From Siniperca chuatsi (taxonomy: Eukaryota > Chordata > Actinopteri > Centrarchiformes > Sinipercidae): DNA of 64,000 nt. The stretch spans positions 24,935,082 to 24,999,081 of the forward strand of contig NC_058057.1 of assembly GCF_020085105.1 (NCBI RefSeq), in the 5' to 3' direction. Of this stretch, positions 1-14,776 are shown piece after piece; the stretch's first letter is position 1; each line of letters opens with the position of its first letter. A program made the translations under genes and the position numbers. Below the pieces are notes generated by a model. It had not been told where the DNA came from and ran no database searches. It saw only the letters and a list, made by a program, of their open reading frames with translations.

Positions 1-1921
1 TCCTGATCATTTCAACTGTTTCTCTGAACTGATGAGACGATTAAATTAAATTTTACTAAGATTAAAACAACAATGAATTGGACTGAACCCTGAAGGGAAA
101 AGAAGCAGATTTACGCTAATAAGGAAACTTTTTCACATTGCACAACTCAAAAAGAAAAAAGTCCTTTCTCTAACTTGCATGCTTCTGTTTGGGCTATTAA
201 ATGTCCATCAAAGTTTCCAAATTGTCCAAGGTGACGTCTTCAAATGTCTTGTTTTGTCAGACCAACGGTCCAAAACCCAAAGAGATTCAGTTTGCAGTGA
301 TATAAAACAGGGAAAAGCAGCAAATCTAATATTGGAGAAGCTGAACTCTGAGCATTTTGTGCTTGATAAATAACAAACAATTAATCGATTATCAAAATAG
401 TTGCTTATTAATTTTCTGCCGATGTATTGCAGCTCTCTAAAATACAAAATATAACATCTTAAAAATGACATGATTTAGATTATTATAATCATCAGAAAGG
501 AAGAAAACAAGTAAGGAATCTTGTGAATTGCATTTGGGGTTTTATGATTTGCTTCAAATGATCTAATAACTGGTTCAGTTCTACATAATTTGATAGAAGA
601 GATTATTTTGATTTTAGGTGACTGAAAAAGATTAAATGGAAAAGCCTTCTTTTTGTGTTACTGTTTTTTTTTTTTAAAAACACACACACACACACACACA
701 CTGAATAATTAGACAGTTAAGCCTGCTAGAGCTTCTCATAAGAAAGGTCATCAGAGTGGCACGTCAAATGGCAACACTAGGAATGTCACTAATTCTGGTG
801 CAGTGTGTGTTGTGTGTGTGTTTGTGGTGACTGCAGTACGGCTGGGGTGCAGCTGTCAAGTCAGATTGTGTTACATCCCACCACACAGCTGACAGCACAC
901 ACAAACACACTCAGCATCCTGCATGTGTGTGTGTCAAAGTTTCCCTGCCATTGAATCGAAGTGGTGAGTCACCCTGTTTTTAAGAGCTGCTAACCCTGAA
1001 AGAATTTCATCCATCTGGGTTTCAAATGAGTTTTAACACATTTTCTCATTCAACAATCGTTTCCAACAGATATTACATTCATTACATTAGACATGACTTA
1101 ATTTACTCTTTTTACTTGTTTGACACTGCTTCAAACTAAGATAACAATTGGGGAAAAGCCATGTGTGTGAAAACGTCTCTTTTATTGGCCAGGAATGTAG
1201 CAGGATAAAATAAAAGAGTAAAACCTATTTGAAGGGATTCACACACTAAAAATCTATTTTAAAAATATGTTCTCCTTCATAAGTGCAGGAATATATTAAT
1301 GCCAAATTAAAAAGTAGCTCCTGATGATTAAAACAAGATCTTTAGTCATGTTCTTCAATTTGTGTATGGTATGGCCACTGAGCAAGGTGGCTTTAAATTT
1401 CCAGATTTCTCTATGGAGTTTGGTTTTATGTTCCCTCCGATTCTATATGTGGATTAGTGTTTTACTCGCAGCATCAGTGACCTTACATCCTTTATCTCAG
1501 TCAGAAGGAGAGAGGCACTCTGCTGCTGAGTTTCGGTGGTACGCACGCACGCACGATGATAACGTCTAGTGTCAGCTGAACAGAACAAGGACTCGTCTGC
1601 CTGGTGATAATGCTGAGCTCTCAGCAACAAAGACACACACAAACACACACACACCAAGTCTAAACTCTCCTTGACCTGAAGAGCAGAGCAATGCAGAGGG
1701 AAAGGGAGGAAGAAAGGAATACACAAGGGTTGATAAATACCAGCATCCAACATTCAATCACTGGTGAACTCATTGGTAAGTTTGGAAACCAGCCATTACT
1801 TGGAGTCTTTCTCGTTCTAAAAATCTCATAAGCTGCTAAAACAGTGAAAATGGTTTGGAAAAGAGCACAAATAAGTTTCCTGTCCCGAGGAACAAATAGA
1901 CAAGTGATGGAAACCACTCAC
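1..1921. other. vash2 terminal intron: simple sequence and one dispersed repeat
   Basis: No coding exon was seen. It holds a copy of the dispersed repeat described at 200-440, a CA run at 680-702 and scattered TG/CA runs around 785-935 and 1630-1655. The short ORFs are not protein-like. Confidence 0.6.
200..440 (+). repeat. Dispersed fish repeat, family R1 (copy 1)
   Basis: Shares ordered phrases with the copies at 2520-2775, 10385-10595 and 19675-19960: tcttgttttgt, ccaaaacccaaag, atataaaacag, cagcaaatc and an AT-rich attaatcgattat end. It matches my memory of a very common percomorph repeat of unknown class. The short ORF here is repeat-derived. Confidence 0.65.
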
Positions 1922-2043
1922 GATTTGTCTCTGCGGTGTGTGAAGCGTCGCTGGGGACTGCTCTGTCGTCGTCGTCGTGGTGATAAGGATTTCCCCCGGC
2001 TCCGCTCCTTGATTGGTGACTGGGCACTGGACGATTTAAGGAT
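1922..2043 (-). CDS. vash2: vash2 coding exon 7, basic tail
   Basis: After the acceptor ttttgttag it reads [20 protein letters not shown], then [13 protein letters not shown] and HRRDK, and stops at a gtgagt donor two bases into a codon. The Arg/Ser-rich segment is the unstructured microtubule-binding tail seen in VASH2. Confidence 0.9.
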
Positions 2044-3803
2044 CTAACAAAAGAAAAATCACACAACGCAACAACTGTCAATATCCCTATCTCTGCCATA
2101 ATTCACACTTTAACCTGTATTAATATTTTTCATATTAATATTGAACAAAACCACTATCCATTATCATCCACACACTTAGCCTCTTTTAGCTCATTGTTTT
2201 GGTTTTAAAGCAAATTTACTGTGATTCAGTCTGCTCTCATTAATCTCGTTTCCAGCAGCAGCAGGCAGCTGTTTTCAATAATAAACACACTGTACGCTAC
2301 CTGCCCAGCACCAAACCGCAGACAAAATTATAGACTAGCTGTTGAAGACAGTGGAACATCTAGCTGCTAAAAAGATATTTTTCACAGGAGTTAAAATGCC
2401 CAACTCCACAGCAGAAATAACCATGCATAATTAAGGGCGTGGTTGCTTTGAGTGACAGGTGGGTACCGTCACAGGTGGCTAGCCGCAGCAACCAGGCTTC
2501 ATTCGGCCCACCGATTCCATTAATTTGTCATTTATTTTCCTGATTAATCATATAGTCAAATGTCAAAATGTCAAATATGTGATAAACAGCTAATCATAAT
2601 TCCTCCTAGCCCAAGGTGTCATCTTCAACTTCAAATTGCTTGTTTTGTATGTTCAACAGTCTGAAACCCAAAGATATTTAGTTCACAAACATGAAACAGG
2701 GAAAAAAAAACAAAAACAAAAAAAACAGCAAATCCTCACACTTGTCAATTGATTAATCGTTTCAGCTCGACGTGGATGATTTTAGGGTCAGTGTTGTCAT
2801 CAGTAAACAGACAAACCAAACTGCCACAAAATTCATGGAATCATTCACCCAGTGAAAATGGTTAAGCACAGGGCACATGTTGGTTATTTACACCCTGCTA
2901 TACCCTCACAAAGAGCTACTGAACTCCTTCAGGCATTTCAATGTACAGAAATGATGCTAGTATGACACCAACAACCACTGCTGCTATTCAGCTGCAGGGC
3001 AGAAAGTGCAGCTATGAATGGGACCACAGAACACAACAGCAACTTGAAGCTATCATTAAGAACTCAGTGGGAGAAGAAAACTGCAGGATGAACATGGATG
3101 GCGGGTTTTCCAGGACAAAGCAAAAGCCAGGAAATGGCTCATATTCCACAGCTGGTCACATTCATCATGTGGTTCTGATAGATATATGGGTCATTGTGTG
3201 TGTTTCCTACCTCACATGTCCTTTTTTAGCTTTATGCTTTAATATATGACTTCAATATATCTTTCTTTTTTTTTTTTTTTTTTTTTTTAAATAGGAAGTT
3301 TTATATCTATCCCTCGATGTAATAGTCTGGTAGTGTGTTACTGTGAGTTCTTCACAGTCAAAACACACATTTTAAGTCTAAACTAGTGAGGACTGTCAGT
3401 GCCTTACTGTAGTGCATTCCATAGCCACTAACATAAACCTAATGTTAACCTTATCCCTAAAACCAGGCCTTAACCCTCAAGCAGCCCTTAGGAGATGAGA
3501 GAGGAACAAACAAAATGACCTCACTGTCAAGGTCTAAAACTCAGCTGGGTCCTTATAAAGATAGAAGTACATGAGCACACACACACACTAAAGTCTATAA
3601 TAAATTCACATTCTCTGCAGTACAACAGAGATTATACTAAAGTCTCACAAACCACGACACAGCTGACTAAAGTCTGCGTGTGTTTGTGTATTCATGTGTA
3701 TGTGTGTGCGATAGCATTTAAGTTTGTGACAGCTGCAGACTCGCTGACCTACATATCTTGCTGACATTCAGTGCAGTCCATATACCACTATCCAACACCG
3801 GCA

Positions 3804-3841
<38 letters not shown>

Positions 3842-6800
3842 TCATATATATTGCCTTCATGGAATTGCATGTGCTGCAGAAAAATGTGAAAAAGAAAACA
3901 AAAAATAAACCCATAGAAAATTACACAGAAAAACCCAAGGGTTCATAAACATTTAACCTCAAACAACCCACTTCTCTGTGTCTACCTCTCTTCCTCACAC
4001 ATTCCTTCCTTCCCCATCATGCCCTAAATCATTCCTGACAGTTTATATTCCATGTTCAGCCCAAAGGAAACTACATCCATCTCTGGTCTCATGGAAAATA
4101 GAATAAAACGGTGTTTCCCTTGTTCAGTCTCAAAAGAAAAAAAAATGCCCATCAGTGTTTTTTTGTTGATGCTGAGTTTAGCCGCCAGAATCATCACAAG
4201 ACAACCTGCTGTTGAAACGTCCACCTAGTATATCCAGACAGGCACTGAGAATAAAAATGAGTACTGGCTACATCAAGACTAATGACATTGAAGGTGGTAC
4301 AAAACACAATGTAAAAAAGTTAAAAATTAATATAAACTCAACTTTGCTACAGAAGTGCCGAAGCAGTCGCACTGGTTACTGTATCAACTCATCTCAGCTG
4401 AATAAATCAAATCAGATTTGAGTCAATTATATATACAGAATACCGGAAGCCAATTTGCTAAATGTAATATATGTGACCATTAATAATAACTGCTAGTTTT
4501 ACATGTACATCATAATTGTGTGGTTTTATTCACTCTGATATTTCACTATTTTTTATTGTTTTTTTACTATTTTTTACTATTAAGGTCATGTTTGAAAGGT
4601 CTTTTCGTTTGTATTGTATTTTGGCAAATAAACACTCCATTACTATTACCACTAACAACTGTTTTACTTCTGTCCCACTCCTGGAAACTGGCACAGTAAT
4701 ACCAGTAATAAGGTCCATTTTCACCCTACTCTGTTCAGTTGTTACCATCCTGGTTGATACATCTTGTGGTTTGTGTGAAAGTCTGTATTTTCTTCTTCCT
4801 CTGGCTGCACGGTGCCAATTTTCTTGTCCTGCTTCAGCCTGCACACTTACTTACTCGCTTAACAAAAGGGATACTGTTATTTAACTGGGGAATTTAACTC
4901 TTAATTCACTGACATTTTTTTGTACCTACAGGGGCATTTTTGTCCTGAGCAGTGAGTACACATTCATTTCTCATCCTGGTAGTTTGATTAACACAGTGGC
5001 CTGTAGGAAACCAATAACCTTAATCTTACTAATGAAACCTTTTATCAGGTTCTGAACATCAAGCATGATCAAATGTTTAGTGTTCTTATCTATATTATGG
5101 TTTCAGTAGAGAAAATCTAGAGAAAAACACTTAATAGTTGGATTTCTTTGGCATGAAAGGAATACAAAGATCTGTATCAACACATTTAAAACCTATTATC
5201 AAACACTGGAGTTTTTTGTCTTTGTGTGTTTGCAGTAAATACCTTCATCCTCATGTCCCGGCCATGTTTCTCCAGCTCCTTCCTCATCTCCTGAGCTCCC
5301 AGTCGGGCAGCATTCAGCACCAAATGCTTCCACTCGATTGGCTGGAAGACGTGGGGGTCATGAGGCACATACAGGCCGATCTTCACCTGGGAGAAGCAGG
5401 GGTTAAAATCAAACATACTCTTACTTATTATAATATTTCTTTCCTACCTACATAACAACTCCATCCTACTCTTCATCCCTTCTCTTACCTTCTTCAGAGT
5501 GTGCTGGTATCTCTTGTAGGAGCTCTCGAACTCGGCCACCAGTTCTCCCAGTGTGCGGTGGGTCAGTGGTTTGTCCATCAGGTCCTGGCGGCGGCTCATG
5601 CCCAGTGATCCATAGCGGCCGTTACAGTAGACGCCCAGCACAACGTGGTGGAAGCAGTGGCCCGAAAACTGGGTCTTAAAGCTGATGGGGAAACGCTCGA
5701 GAGACGTCAGCCCATTGGTCAGGTAGCTGGTCAACACACCGGAATTAAGGAATGATCTGGAGGGTATTTTTTTTCTTGGCACTGTCTGAAATGTTGTATT
5801 TTTACCTATTTCATACTTTAAGACTGGATTTACTAGATGAACTAATCTAGACACACTTTGACTGCACCACTGGAGCTGCACATGCACATTGATTACAAAC
5901 CTAAAATAAAAAACAACATTTGAGTACAAACCTGAGAGTGAAAGTGTATTTGTTTGGATTTGTCACAGCAGAGGCAGCACAGCAGCTTGAGTCATGTGAA
6001 ATTAGATTCAGTCTGACTCTCAGAAGGCCAGTACTATAAAAATGCCACAGTGGCTCTGTGACAGCTAAAGTTTGTGTGTCTGTGCAGCTCCTCCTGTCTG
6101 ACTGAATCTGTCTGATTCATTGTTGTGTTTTTCTCTTATTTAAAGAAGAAAAACAAAGTCATAGAGATAGATGAGCTACCTGGTAGCATCAGAAGCCTGA
6201 GGAAGTGATGATACACATGTTCAGGATATGTGTGTGTGTTTAACCCAGCGACTCACTGACCCAGCGACTGTGATTAGGTGCACCTCTTGACCTTTGACCT
6301 CCTCTTTCTTTTCTCTTTTCCATCCACATACGTTCCACCTCTCTTTCTAATCTTCTTTTCCTGCTCCATGATGCCTTCAAATCCAACAACCCAGATTCAC
6401 ACCGATTTCTAAATGTGGATTTAATTTACAGTAAAATATTTAACTGTGACCAAGACATTGACTCCAACCCCAATGTCTGTCTGTCTACGTTATGTTTTCC
6501 AAAATACCAATTTTTCAGACTCAGCTCAATAAAATATGAATACAAACAGAAAGTTAATAATCCTTCTGTGGTGGAGAAACACGTTTGCATCAACATTTTC
6601 TTTGATTTTAGAGTTTGTGCTCATTTCACAAAAACTGGTCAACTTCATGATGAAATGTTTCAGATGGAAATTTTAAAAACTTGAAGTGAATCTAAATGAT
6701 AACTGAATGAGCTCTCATGCTGTGGACTGCACAGCTTCACAGAGTTCAACACTGGTACGGATCCAACTGTAGCAATCTGTGCAACCACACACACACACAC

Positions 6801-9800
6801 ACACACACACAGATCTGGACAGTATCTTTATCGGCCAGTAGCCCGCCATCTGCTCTGTTCTGTCCACGGAGGCCTGTCATTGGTCAGAGTGCCTGCCCAT
6901 CACCTCAGCAGCCTGGATGCCAGCACTGCTGTGTTTTCATTAAAATATTCACAAAGGGCCATCAGCACAACTAGACTACTGATCACACACACCAATGTGC
7001 ATCAACATGACTGTGTGCTTAAACACTGCAGGCTGACCTACAGCATGGAGATTCACATACACAGAGCACAGACCTGAACAGGGTAGGCTGGCCTACTGAA
7101 TGAAGAAACCACCAAACCTCCACAGTCTGGTGAAGTGTCCTGAAGCACAACACTGAATCCTTCTCGCTAAGCCATTGGCAGTTTCTAAATTCTAGTTAGT
7201 TTTTGAAAAAACAGCTCTGACTTAGTCAGTTTCACCAGTTTAGTGTCATAATCTTGATGCAGTTTCTGTTGCATTTCCGCACAAGCACAAATGATCATCT
7301 ACTGATAAATAAAGGAAGCATGTTACTTAATTTCACTGCTGAGAAAAGACGAATTATACTGTGAAAGGCTTAAAAAAAAAGACATACATACAAACGCACA
7401 CACTCAGGGTTACACTTACTGCTATGGTAAGAAGTCTGACTGCTATAAATAATGATAAACAACATGCCTGGATGCTAAATGGTTACGTTTGAGAGGAACT
7501 GGAGGCTGACTTCCTCCACCTACAGCTGACTCCAAAGAGATGTGTATGTGTGTGTGTGGGCTTGTTTTACTATATTTGTGGGGTCCAAAAACCAGGAGGC
7601 CGCTATACTTGTGGGGTCTGACAGCTTTGTGCACACTGCAGCGTCCTCTCTAATGAATGGTTCATTAAAACACACACACACACACACTTCCTGTGATAGA
7701 GAACATGTGACGCTGTTAACTGCAGCTCTCTCTCTCTCTGACTCTCCCTCTCGGTTGCCATAGAAACCACTACGAGGGTTGTCAGTTCCAATGCAGCCGA
7801 TGACTACATCACCTCTCTCTTTCTTACAAACACTTCATTGCTTTGAAATGAAAGTTATAATAATAATCCACGAGTCAGTTCCATCTAACTATCTATCTTT
7901 GTAAATACAATTGGAGTCAGTTGAGGTCTGCCTTCCATCCTGACAGCAGACAGGCTTTAATACTCTCTTATACCGAATGAAATCCTTCAAATACTATATT
8001 TCACTGTTCTATTTTGGAGAGGCAGAGGTAAGTGAGAAACCTTATCAATGGATTTAATGCAGAGCTAATCCAGTGGATTTCTAAATTCACTCTCTCTGCC
8101 ACTATTCCTTTTTCCATCCCCATATCGCCGTTCCTTTCTCTCTGCCCCACCCTCCCTTCTCCCTTACTTGAGTTTCTCTCTACATTCCTCACTGAATTTC
8201 AAAGCGGCAAGATGTAAGATAATAAAATACTGGAAAAGGCATAAAATCCTCTTTATGTACGGTGCCTTTTTACCGAGAGTCATGTGCTTTCCTCATCTTC
8301 ATCATAAGCAAACTCCAGGCTCGGAGTTTCTTCAGTAGCAGCTTGTGGAATGGTCCTGAAATATGAGTATGTGGACACACGAGTCCGGGGCTGTTCTCAT
8401 GCCTCTTAGTTCCAATTTAGGGAAATCTTAATGCTACAGCACACAATGATATTTTAGACAATAAATAGTGTACTACCAACTTTGTGGCAACTGACTGGGG
8501 AAGGCCTTTTCCTGTTTTTAAAAAGACATTGCCTCCTACACAAAGCCAGGTCCATGAATAAATGTTTTTTCTCCACTTTGGCATGAAAGAACTTGACTGA
8601 ACCTGACCTCACCCCCATCCAACACCTTTGGGATGAACTGGAATGAGACAGGCCTTATCGCCCAATATCAGTAGCCGACTTCACTAACACTCTTGTGTCT
8701 GACTGCAACCAGAGTCCATGGTTTTGGGATGAGATTTTCAGCAATCACATATGGGTGCAATGTTCAGGTGTCCACATACTTTAGGCTGTGTAGTCTGTTT
8801 TGCAGCCCCTTTAAATAGCCTGTCTTTATATATTAACTAGTTTACTCTGTAGCATTTTGTTACTTTATTTTGAAATGTTTTTTTTAGAAATAAGTTCATA
8901 CTCTGATTATTATTCAACTTGAGGCTGCTTTGTACTCTAACCTTATTCTGCAAAACACTAGTCGGTGATGGTTAATACAATGAGACAGAGTCAAACTCAC
9001 ACAGTCCACACACAAACCCACACAAAGAGCTGGTGTGACCCAAGATAAACCCTGAATATCCTGGAGAGAATTCAGATCACTGTTAACAGGGAAGGAAAGG
9101 AACCAGTGGCAGAGGACAGACTGAAGACAGACACACAGACAGGAAGACAGACAGCTCCAACTGCCACAAGCTATAACAACAGTTGCTATTCATCCCACGT
9201 TCCCCACTGTCTTTCTATATCTACTCCTATCTTCTCCTAACACTGTCTCACCTTTTTATTATTAATAAACTGTCGGAAATGGTTTTGATTTGAGTATCAC
9301 ATATATTCTAGAACATTAATTGTTAGGTGAATGTGTGGAACGGGAGCTAACAAGATGAAAAAATAATTTTGCTTGATGATTACATTGTGACCTCAAATTA
9401 AAGAGAGATTTAAGTTATTCCAGTTTTCAATTCCACTGGGCCCCAACAGACAGCAGAGGTCTTATTTGTCATGATATTTAATATTTGATTGCATGTTTTT
9501 GGAGCTCTAGAGCCCAGTGCAGAATATGCAGACATAAAGTCAGTGACACAGTCAACTGGTTGGGTTGGTATTATATCTCAACAATACCTGTTACGTAAAC
9601 AGGGTGTGTCCTCACCTATTTTATTAACATTTAAAAGGTTGGTCATCCACCTCTACCAACAGGTAAGGCCTCATAGCTCAGTGGTTAGAGCACTGGTCTT
9701 GTAAACCAGGGGTCGCGAGTTCAATTCTCGCTGGGGCCTGAACTCTTTTTCAGTGTGGATGACCTCAGGGCCTGGTGAAAGGTGACACTACACAAACACA

Positions 9801-11493
9801 CAGTCCCTTGCTGATATGAATAAGGTTTTTTAAAGGGCACGAAGCAGAAGAAAATCACTCACACTGCTAGATTGTCTTGTCTGCTCTTCACTCCATTAAT
9901 TTTCGCACTCCCCCTGGCTCATATGTCCCTTTTTTCCTTCACCCCCTTATGTTATTTTTGTGTTGAGCTCTTGCCACTTTCTCTTTTTCCCTGCCTCTCT
10001 CCTCCTTACATCTGTAGGCTACAGCCAGTCTCAATTAAAGTCACTGTGAGCTGCCACTCTGACAGCCCTGGAGAAAAGCCACAGTGAAACTAGCACATGT
10101 GAAACTGGACCATCCATTCACAGAAACACAGAGAAGTATCTCATGTGTTGACATGACAAAATCCGACGAAAACTGTTACACCAAACCATTTGCACCACAC
10201 ACCACATATTAGCTCCTTTACACCCTGTAGTGTGGGTGATTATATTTGGACAGAGCTTAGTATTCTATTGAAAATGCGTTGATAATGCACTGGAGAGCTC
10301 TACTTCTGACTAGAAAGCTGATAAGAGAAGTATTTGGTTGCACTGATACAATATGATGAATACAGAATAATGCCCATCACAAGTTCAAATAACTTGTTCG
10401 GTCTGACAAAAACCCAAAAAGGTATTCACTTTACAAAATAGAAACAGCAAATCCTCACATTTCAGAGGCTGGAACCAGTAAATGTTTGATATTTTTACAT
10501 GATAAATAAATAAAATGGTTAAATAATTAGAAAATCATTGAATCAATTTTTGTTCATCTTCTAACTGATTTATCAATTTATCATCCCAGCACTTCTCTGG
10601 TCCAGAAAGATTTACAATGAGATCAACAGCTGAATTCGACAGAGTTCAATTTGCAAACAAACATTACGAACAAGGTCAGTGGCCAGCTTTGACCTCAGCA
10701 TTTGTAACCATTATGATTTGGGCTACAAAGAATGTTCACATTGTGATGACAGACACATTTTTATGTTGTCACATACAAGTAGGACTGAACAATTAATTTA
10801 AATATTATCGAAATCGCAGTATGGCCAAGTGCAATTAGATCCAAATCGCAAGAGCTGCTATTTTTTGATAAAAGGTAAAATGTGTCACAACACTCCTTTA
10901 TAAATGAAGCTACAGAGATGACCTGGCCTACAAATCCTATTCTCCAGATGTAAGGGAACATGCTGGTTTGGTACAGACCCCAGCAAAAATCACATCATCA
11001 TTTTTATATATTTTTCCATTGAAAATTAAATGCAAAAATGACCACTAACCCACTAAAATCGTGACTCATATCACAATTGCAATATATTGCAATATATATA
11101 TTCAAACTATTGCGAAATTGAATGTGGGAACATACTGTACGTTTGCATCCACACAACCACAGACAGATAAGAGCTCTAAAAAACAACAAGGACCAAGGAT
11201 CAAGGGCCTACTTCAACAGATGTTTGGCCACAGTGGCTCCATATCAAGACATAATGACTAAAAGCAACCACTGATTTGTTAAACGGGCCTTTGTAGTCAA
11301 ACCAGAGCTTCGTAAGTTGTCTGCTAGTGAATAATCATGCACAGTTTCTAACTTTAAACTGCAGCTGGCCAAATCTGTTTAGACAGAACAAACTGCAGGT
11401 TTTCTGAAAGTTAAATGTTGAAGCTGTTGCAGAAACTACAGACTGTTGCTTTATAATTTAAACTCTGCCGAGTGATACTAATCTTGTGAGTGT

Positions 11494-11525
<32 letters not shown>

Positions 11526-11712
11526 ATGGTGGGGGGTTAAACTTTGAAGAGGGCTTGTTGCCAGGCAACACGGTTCAGTAAGAGCTGGAAAGGGTGGCGG
11601 TGGTGGGGGGGCATTAGGACATTATTACAAATTGTCTCATTGATTTCACCCACAGATAACAAAATAACCTTTTGCCCAGTGCTTGGTATGTGTGTCTGAG
11701 TGTGTCTGTGTG

Positions 11713-11751
<39 letters not shown>

Positions 11752-14694
11752 GAAAGGATACATTCCCAAGATGACGGCTTCGAGACATTTGATTGGCAAA
11801 GACTCCCTGATCATCTCTCTTGCTGTCTCCATTAACCTGGAGGGGGAGGAAGATGAGGACGAGATGAAGAAGAGGAAAGGAAGGAAAAGGATTGAGAGTG
11901 GGAGGCAGGGAAAAGGAAGAAGGTGAAGAAGGAGGAGCAGAGCACAGGCAAAGGAAAAGAGGAGCAGCAGGAGGGAGGAGAGGCAGAAGAATGGTGAGAA
12001 GAAAAATAGGAAGAGAAGAACAAGGGATAAGTGACAATATGAGAGAATAAGAGCAAGAGGAGGATGAGGGGGGAAGCAAGGAGGAAAGAAAGAGTGAGAC
12101 AGAGAGGAGGATGAGGAAAAAGACATGCAGAGATAGAAGTGTTATTTTCAAAGTAGTCATTTCAATTTTCAAATTCATGGGAAAACTATAGATGAACCGG
12201 GATTTAAAACAAGGTCACATTAACTCCAAGCACAAGATTTTTTCCATTTTCTTTGGTTATCCATCTCAGGCAGATTTCCTTCAGTTTTACAAATGTGTGC
12301 ATGTTTCAAAAAAAGTCAAAGCAGAAGGTGCAACAGAGGTTTTAATGTTACAGCTGACAGCCCGCCCAACATTCATATTTCACCTATGAGGTATGGTGAG
12401 AGGTGAGTTTCATTTTAACACCACTACCATAAAGACATTCTGTATGACCAAAGACCAAAACAAACTGATTAAAAATCTTTCATTTTATACAGAGATGGCC
12501 ATGAGTTGGATGGTACTTTGTTACATCCCAAACTAATGTATCTAAAAACATGTGTCATGAGAAGAAACTACATTACTGCCAACACTGTAAATGCTTCAGT
12601 GTTATGTAATGTTAGGTTTTATTGATCTCTATAGGTGAGGTCTCTTTTCTTTTCCCACTCTCTACAGGGAGGTCAAAGGTCACGGTTGGTGGTCTCCAGC
12701 ACGTTGTCCTTCAATCAAACTAATTAATCAGCCGCCAAACGTTACAGCAGAATATTGTGTGCGTGCTGAACAAATATCAGTATTCATCAAAATGAAAATA
12801 CAACCTCTTCTGCTGGGGTTTTTACCTCGATTAGATCAAGATCTCCTAAATCAGATAACCTGATTACTGAGAGCAACCAGATTAAGCTACGGGTTCACAG
12901 TAACCTCACCTCTTCAGTAACCCAATTTCAAATGTATTGTTTGTGAGTTGATGTATTTACAGAGGCCCTTAACGCAAGTTTGTTTACTTGCAGTCAAAGA
13001 ATATAGGTTTTACTCACTACTGATAACCATGATGCTGTCAGTGTAAAGAAACATTGCTTTCTATTTGGTTCAATTTCTAACACTTCAGGCACATTTAACT
13101 CAAAACATAAACTGAAATGAGACTATGCTTTCAAATGCCGAACTAAAAATCAAACTATGAAAACATATGTGTAAAACATATTTATGCTGATTAAGAACTG
13201 AATGCTGTTAAGCTAATCAGAAAGAGGTGTTTATATGAAAATTCGATAAATGGAGTGTTAATCTGATTATAATCCAATTACACTCATGTCCTTTTCAAAG
13301 CTGCAGTCCACTTACCCACACAGTGGACGGCTCTTCTTGATTTCAAAGAATTGGGTTCCAGTGTGGTTGTATCTGATAGAAATGTTAGGGACAGCAGAAT
13401 TTTTAAAGTAGTTTTCATTGTTGTTCATCCCTTAACTAATCGACAGAGCATCCCTGAAGTTGGTGTCACGCTGGTGTCTCGATAATTTAAAGTCTGTGGA
13501 AACGTCAAATGTGATGTGACACAAACAGACTAAGTGCACCTGACAGGTGTAACTGTTATCATGCCATTTGTTGTCATGGCAACACATGCTGCCGTGTGTT
13601 GTGTTTCGGTTAAAGGATACTGCAGAGCCTTCATGTAGTTCTGGATGGCCACCAGCCAGTCTGGGACCGACATGGACGGTTTGAAGTTCGGGACTGAGGG
13701 AACAGCAAGCTGAAGACAGAGAGAGAGATTTTCACACATTATTTCCAGAAAATCGACATGTGGTAACGTTCAGAGCCCCAAAACTACCTCCCACCATCTT
13801 TTAAATCTGCCTTCTCAATGTCCCGTGACTCATTACAGCTCATACTGCTGACACTCACTGATGTTCCACCACTGCTGGAATAAATGTACACTGGCTATAC
13901 TAATCAACTATTTATACTACTCTCACATTAAAGAACATTAATTTCTAGCTGTGGTACTAAATTCATTTAGCCAAGAGTGACAGTGGTACAAGTCTCAAGT
14001 TCACTCTTTAAAATCCACCAGAAATCATTGAGGTAATTTCTTAACTACTAATGCTAAGCAGATGCTTTCTGAAAGTCTCAGTCGTGGTTGCTCTTATGAC
14101 GATATACAATTTGATCGCTGATCGGGATAAAAAAACACTTGAGATAAGTTGATCGTGGTGAATTTCCATTATCGGGCTAATTGTGAATATCCTTATGTGA
14201 GGGACTTAAATTTTTAGATAGCAAGACAATAATACAGCTATTTCTACTGCGACTATCACTTACATACATACAGCATTCTGTGCAAAAAAAGACGAACAAA
14301 CCCCATGTATTTAATTTCATTTATTTCATTGAATGTTTATTTGATAGGGACAGATACAGTATACATTTAATCAGTATTAGATAGCTGACAGTGGGTAGCC
14401 ACAGGAAATAATATGATAAAGAGATGGATGACACATAATAAAGGCAAGTTTCTAACCCTGAATGTTGGGGTGCACCACCTCATACCACTGGGCCAACAGA
14501 CACCTACATTATGAGAGGCCTGTGGTGAAAATTAAAACCACGCTGCTGTTTCTGCAGCCATTTCACCTCAACAAGAACCATTTCAGAAGGGAAACAGAGG
14601 TCACAGATGTGGCTTCATGAAAGGACATGACCACACGAGCAGAGAGTGAGTCAGACTTAAACACAAACCGACACTTCCTCTGATACACAGGCAG

Positions 14695-14776
<82 letters not shown>

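Larger units (their letters stand above)
2044..5242. other. vash2 intron between exons 6 and 7
   Basis: About 3.2 kb without coding signal. It contains repeats at 2400-2500 and 2520-2775, a poly-T run at 3268-3288 and a CA microsatellite at 3805-3838. Nothing else was recognised. Confidence 0.6.
5727..11761. other. vash2 intron between exons 4 and 5
   Basis: About 6 kb. It carries a CA run at 6787-6811, a Tc1-like relic at 8525-8815, the tRNA-Thr gene at 9667-9739, repeats at 10385-10595 and 10775-11125, and TG runs at 11502-11526 and 11717-11749. No further exon was recognised. Confidence 0.6.
11837..13620. other. vash2 introns around exon 3
   Basis: Apart from the purine tract and the 57-bp exon 3, no gene or clear repeat was recognised in this stretch. 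Confidence 0.5.

Noticed and set aside
1-1921. Search for the last vash2 exon
   Set aside because: No stretch encoding the expected GYQIR-type end was found, so it is placed outside the window.
11537-12178. 213-codon minus-strand ORF and its 170-codon overlap
   Set aside because: Both come from a polypyrimidine tract and a CA repeat. Only the 75-bp vash2 exon inside them is coding.
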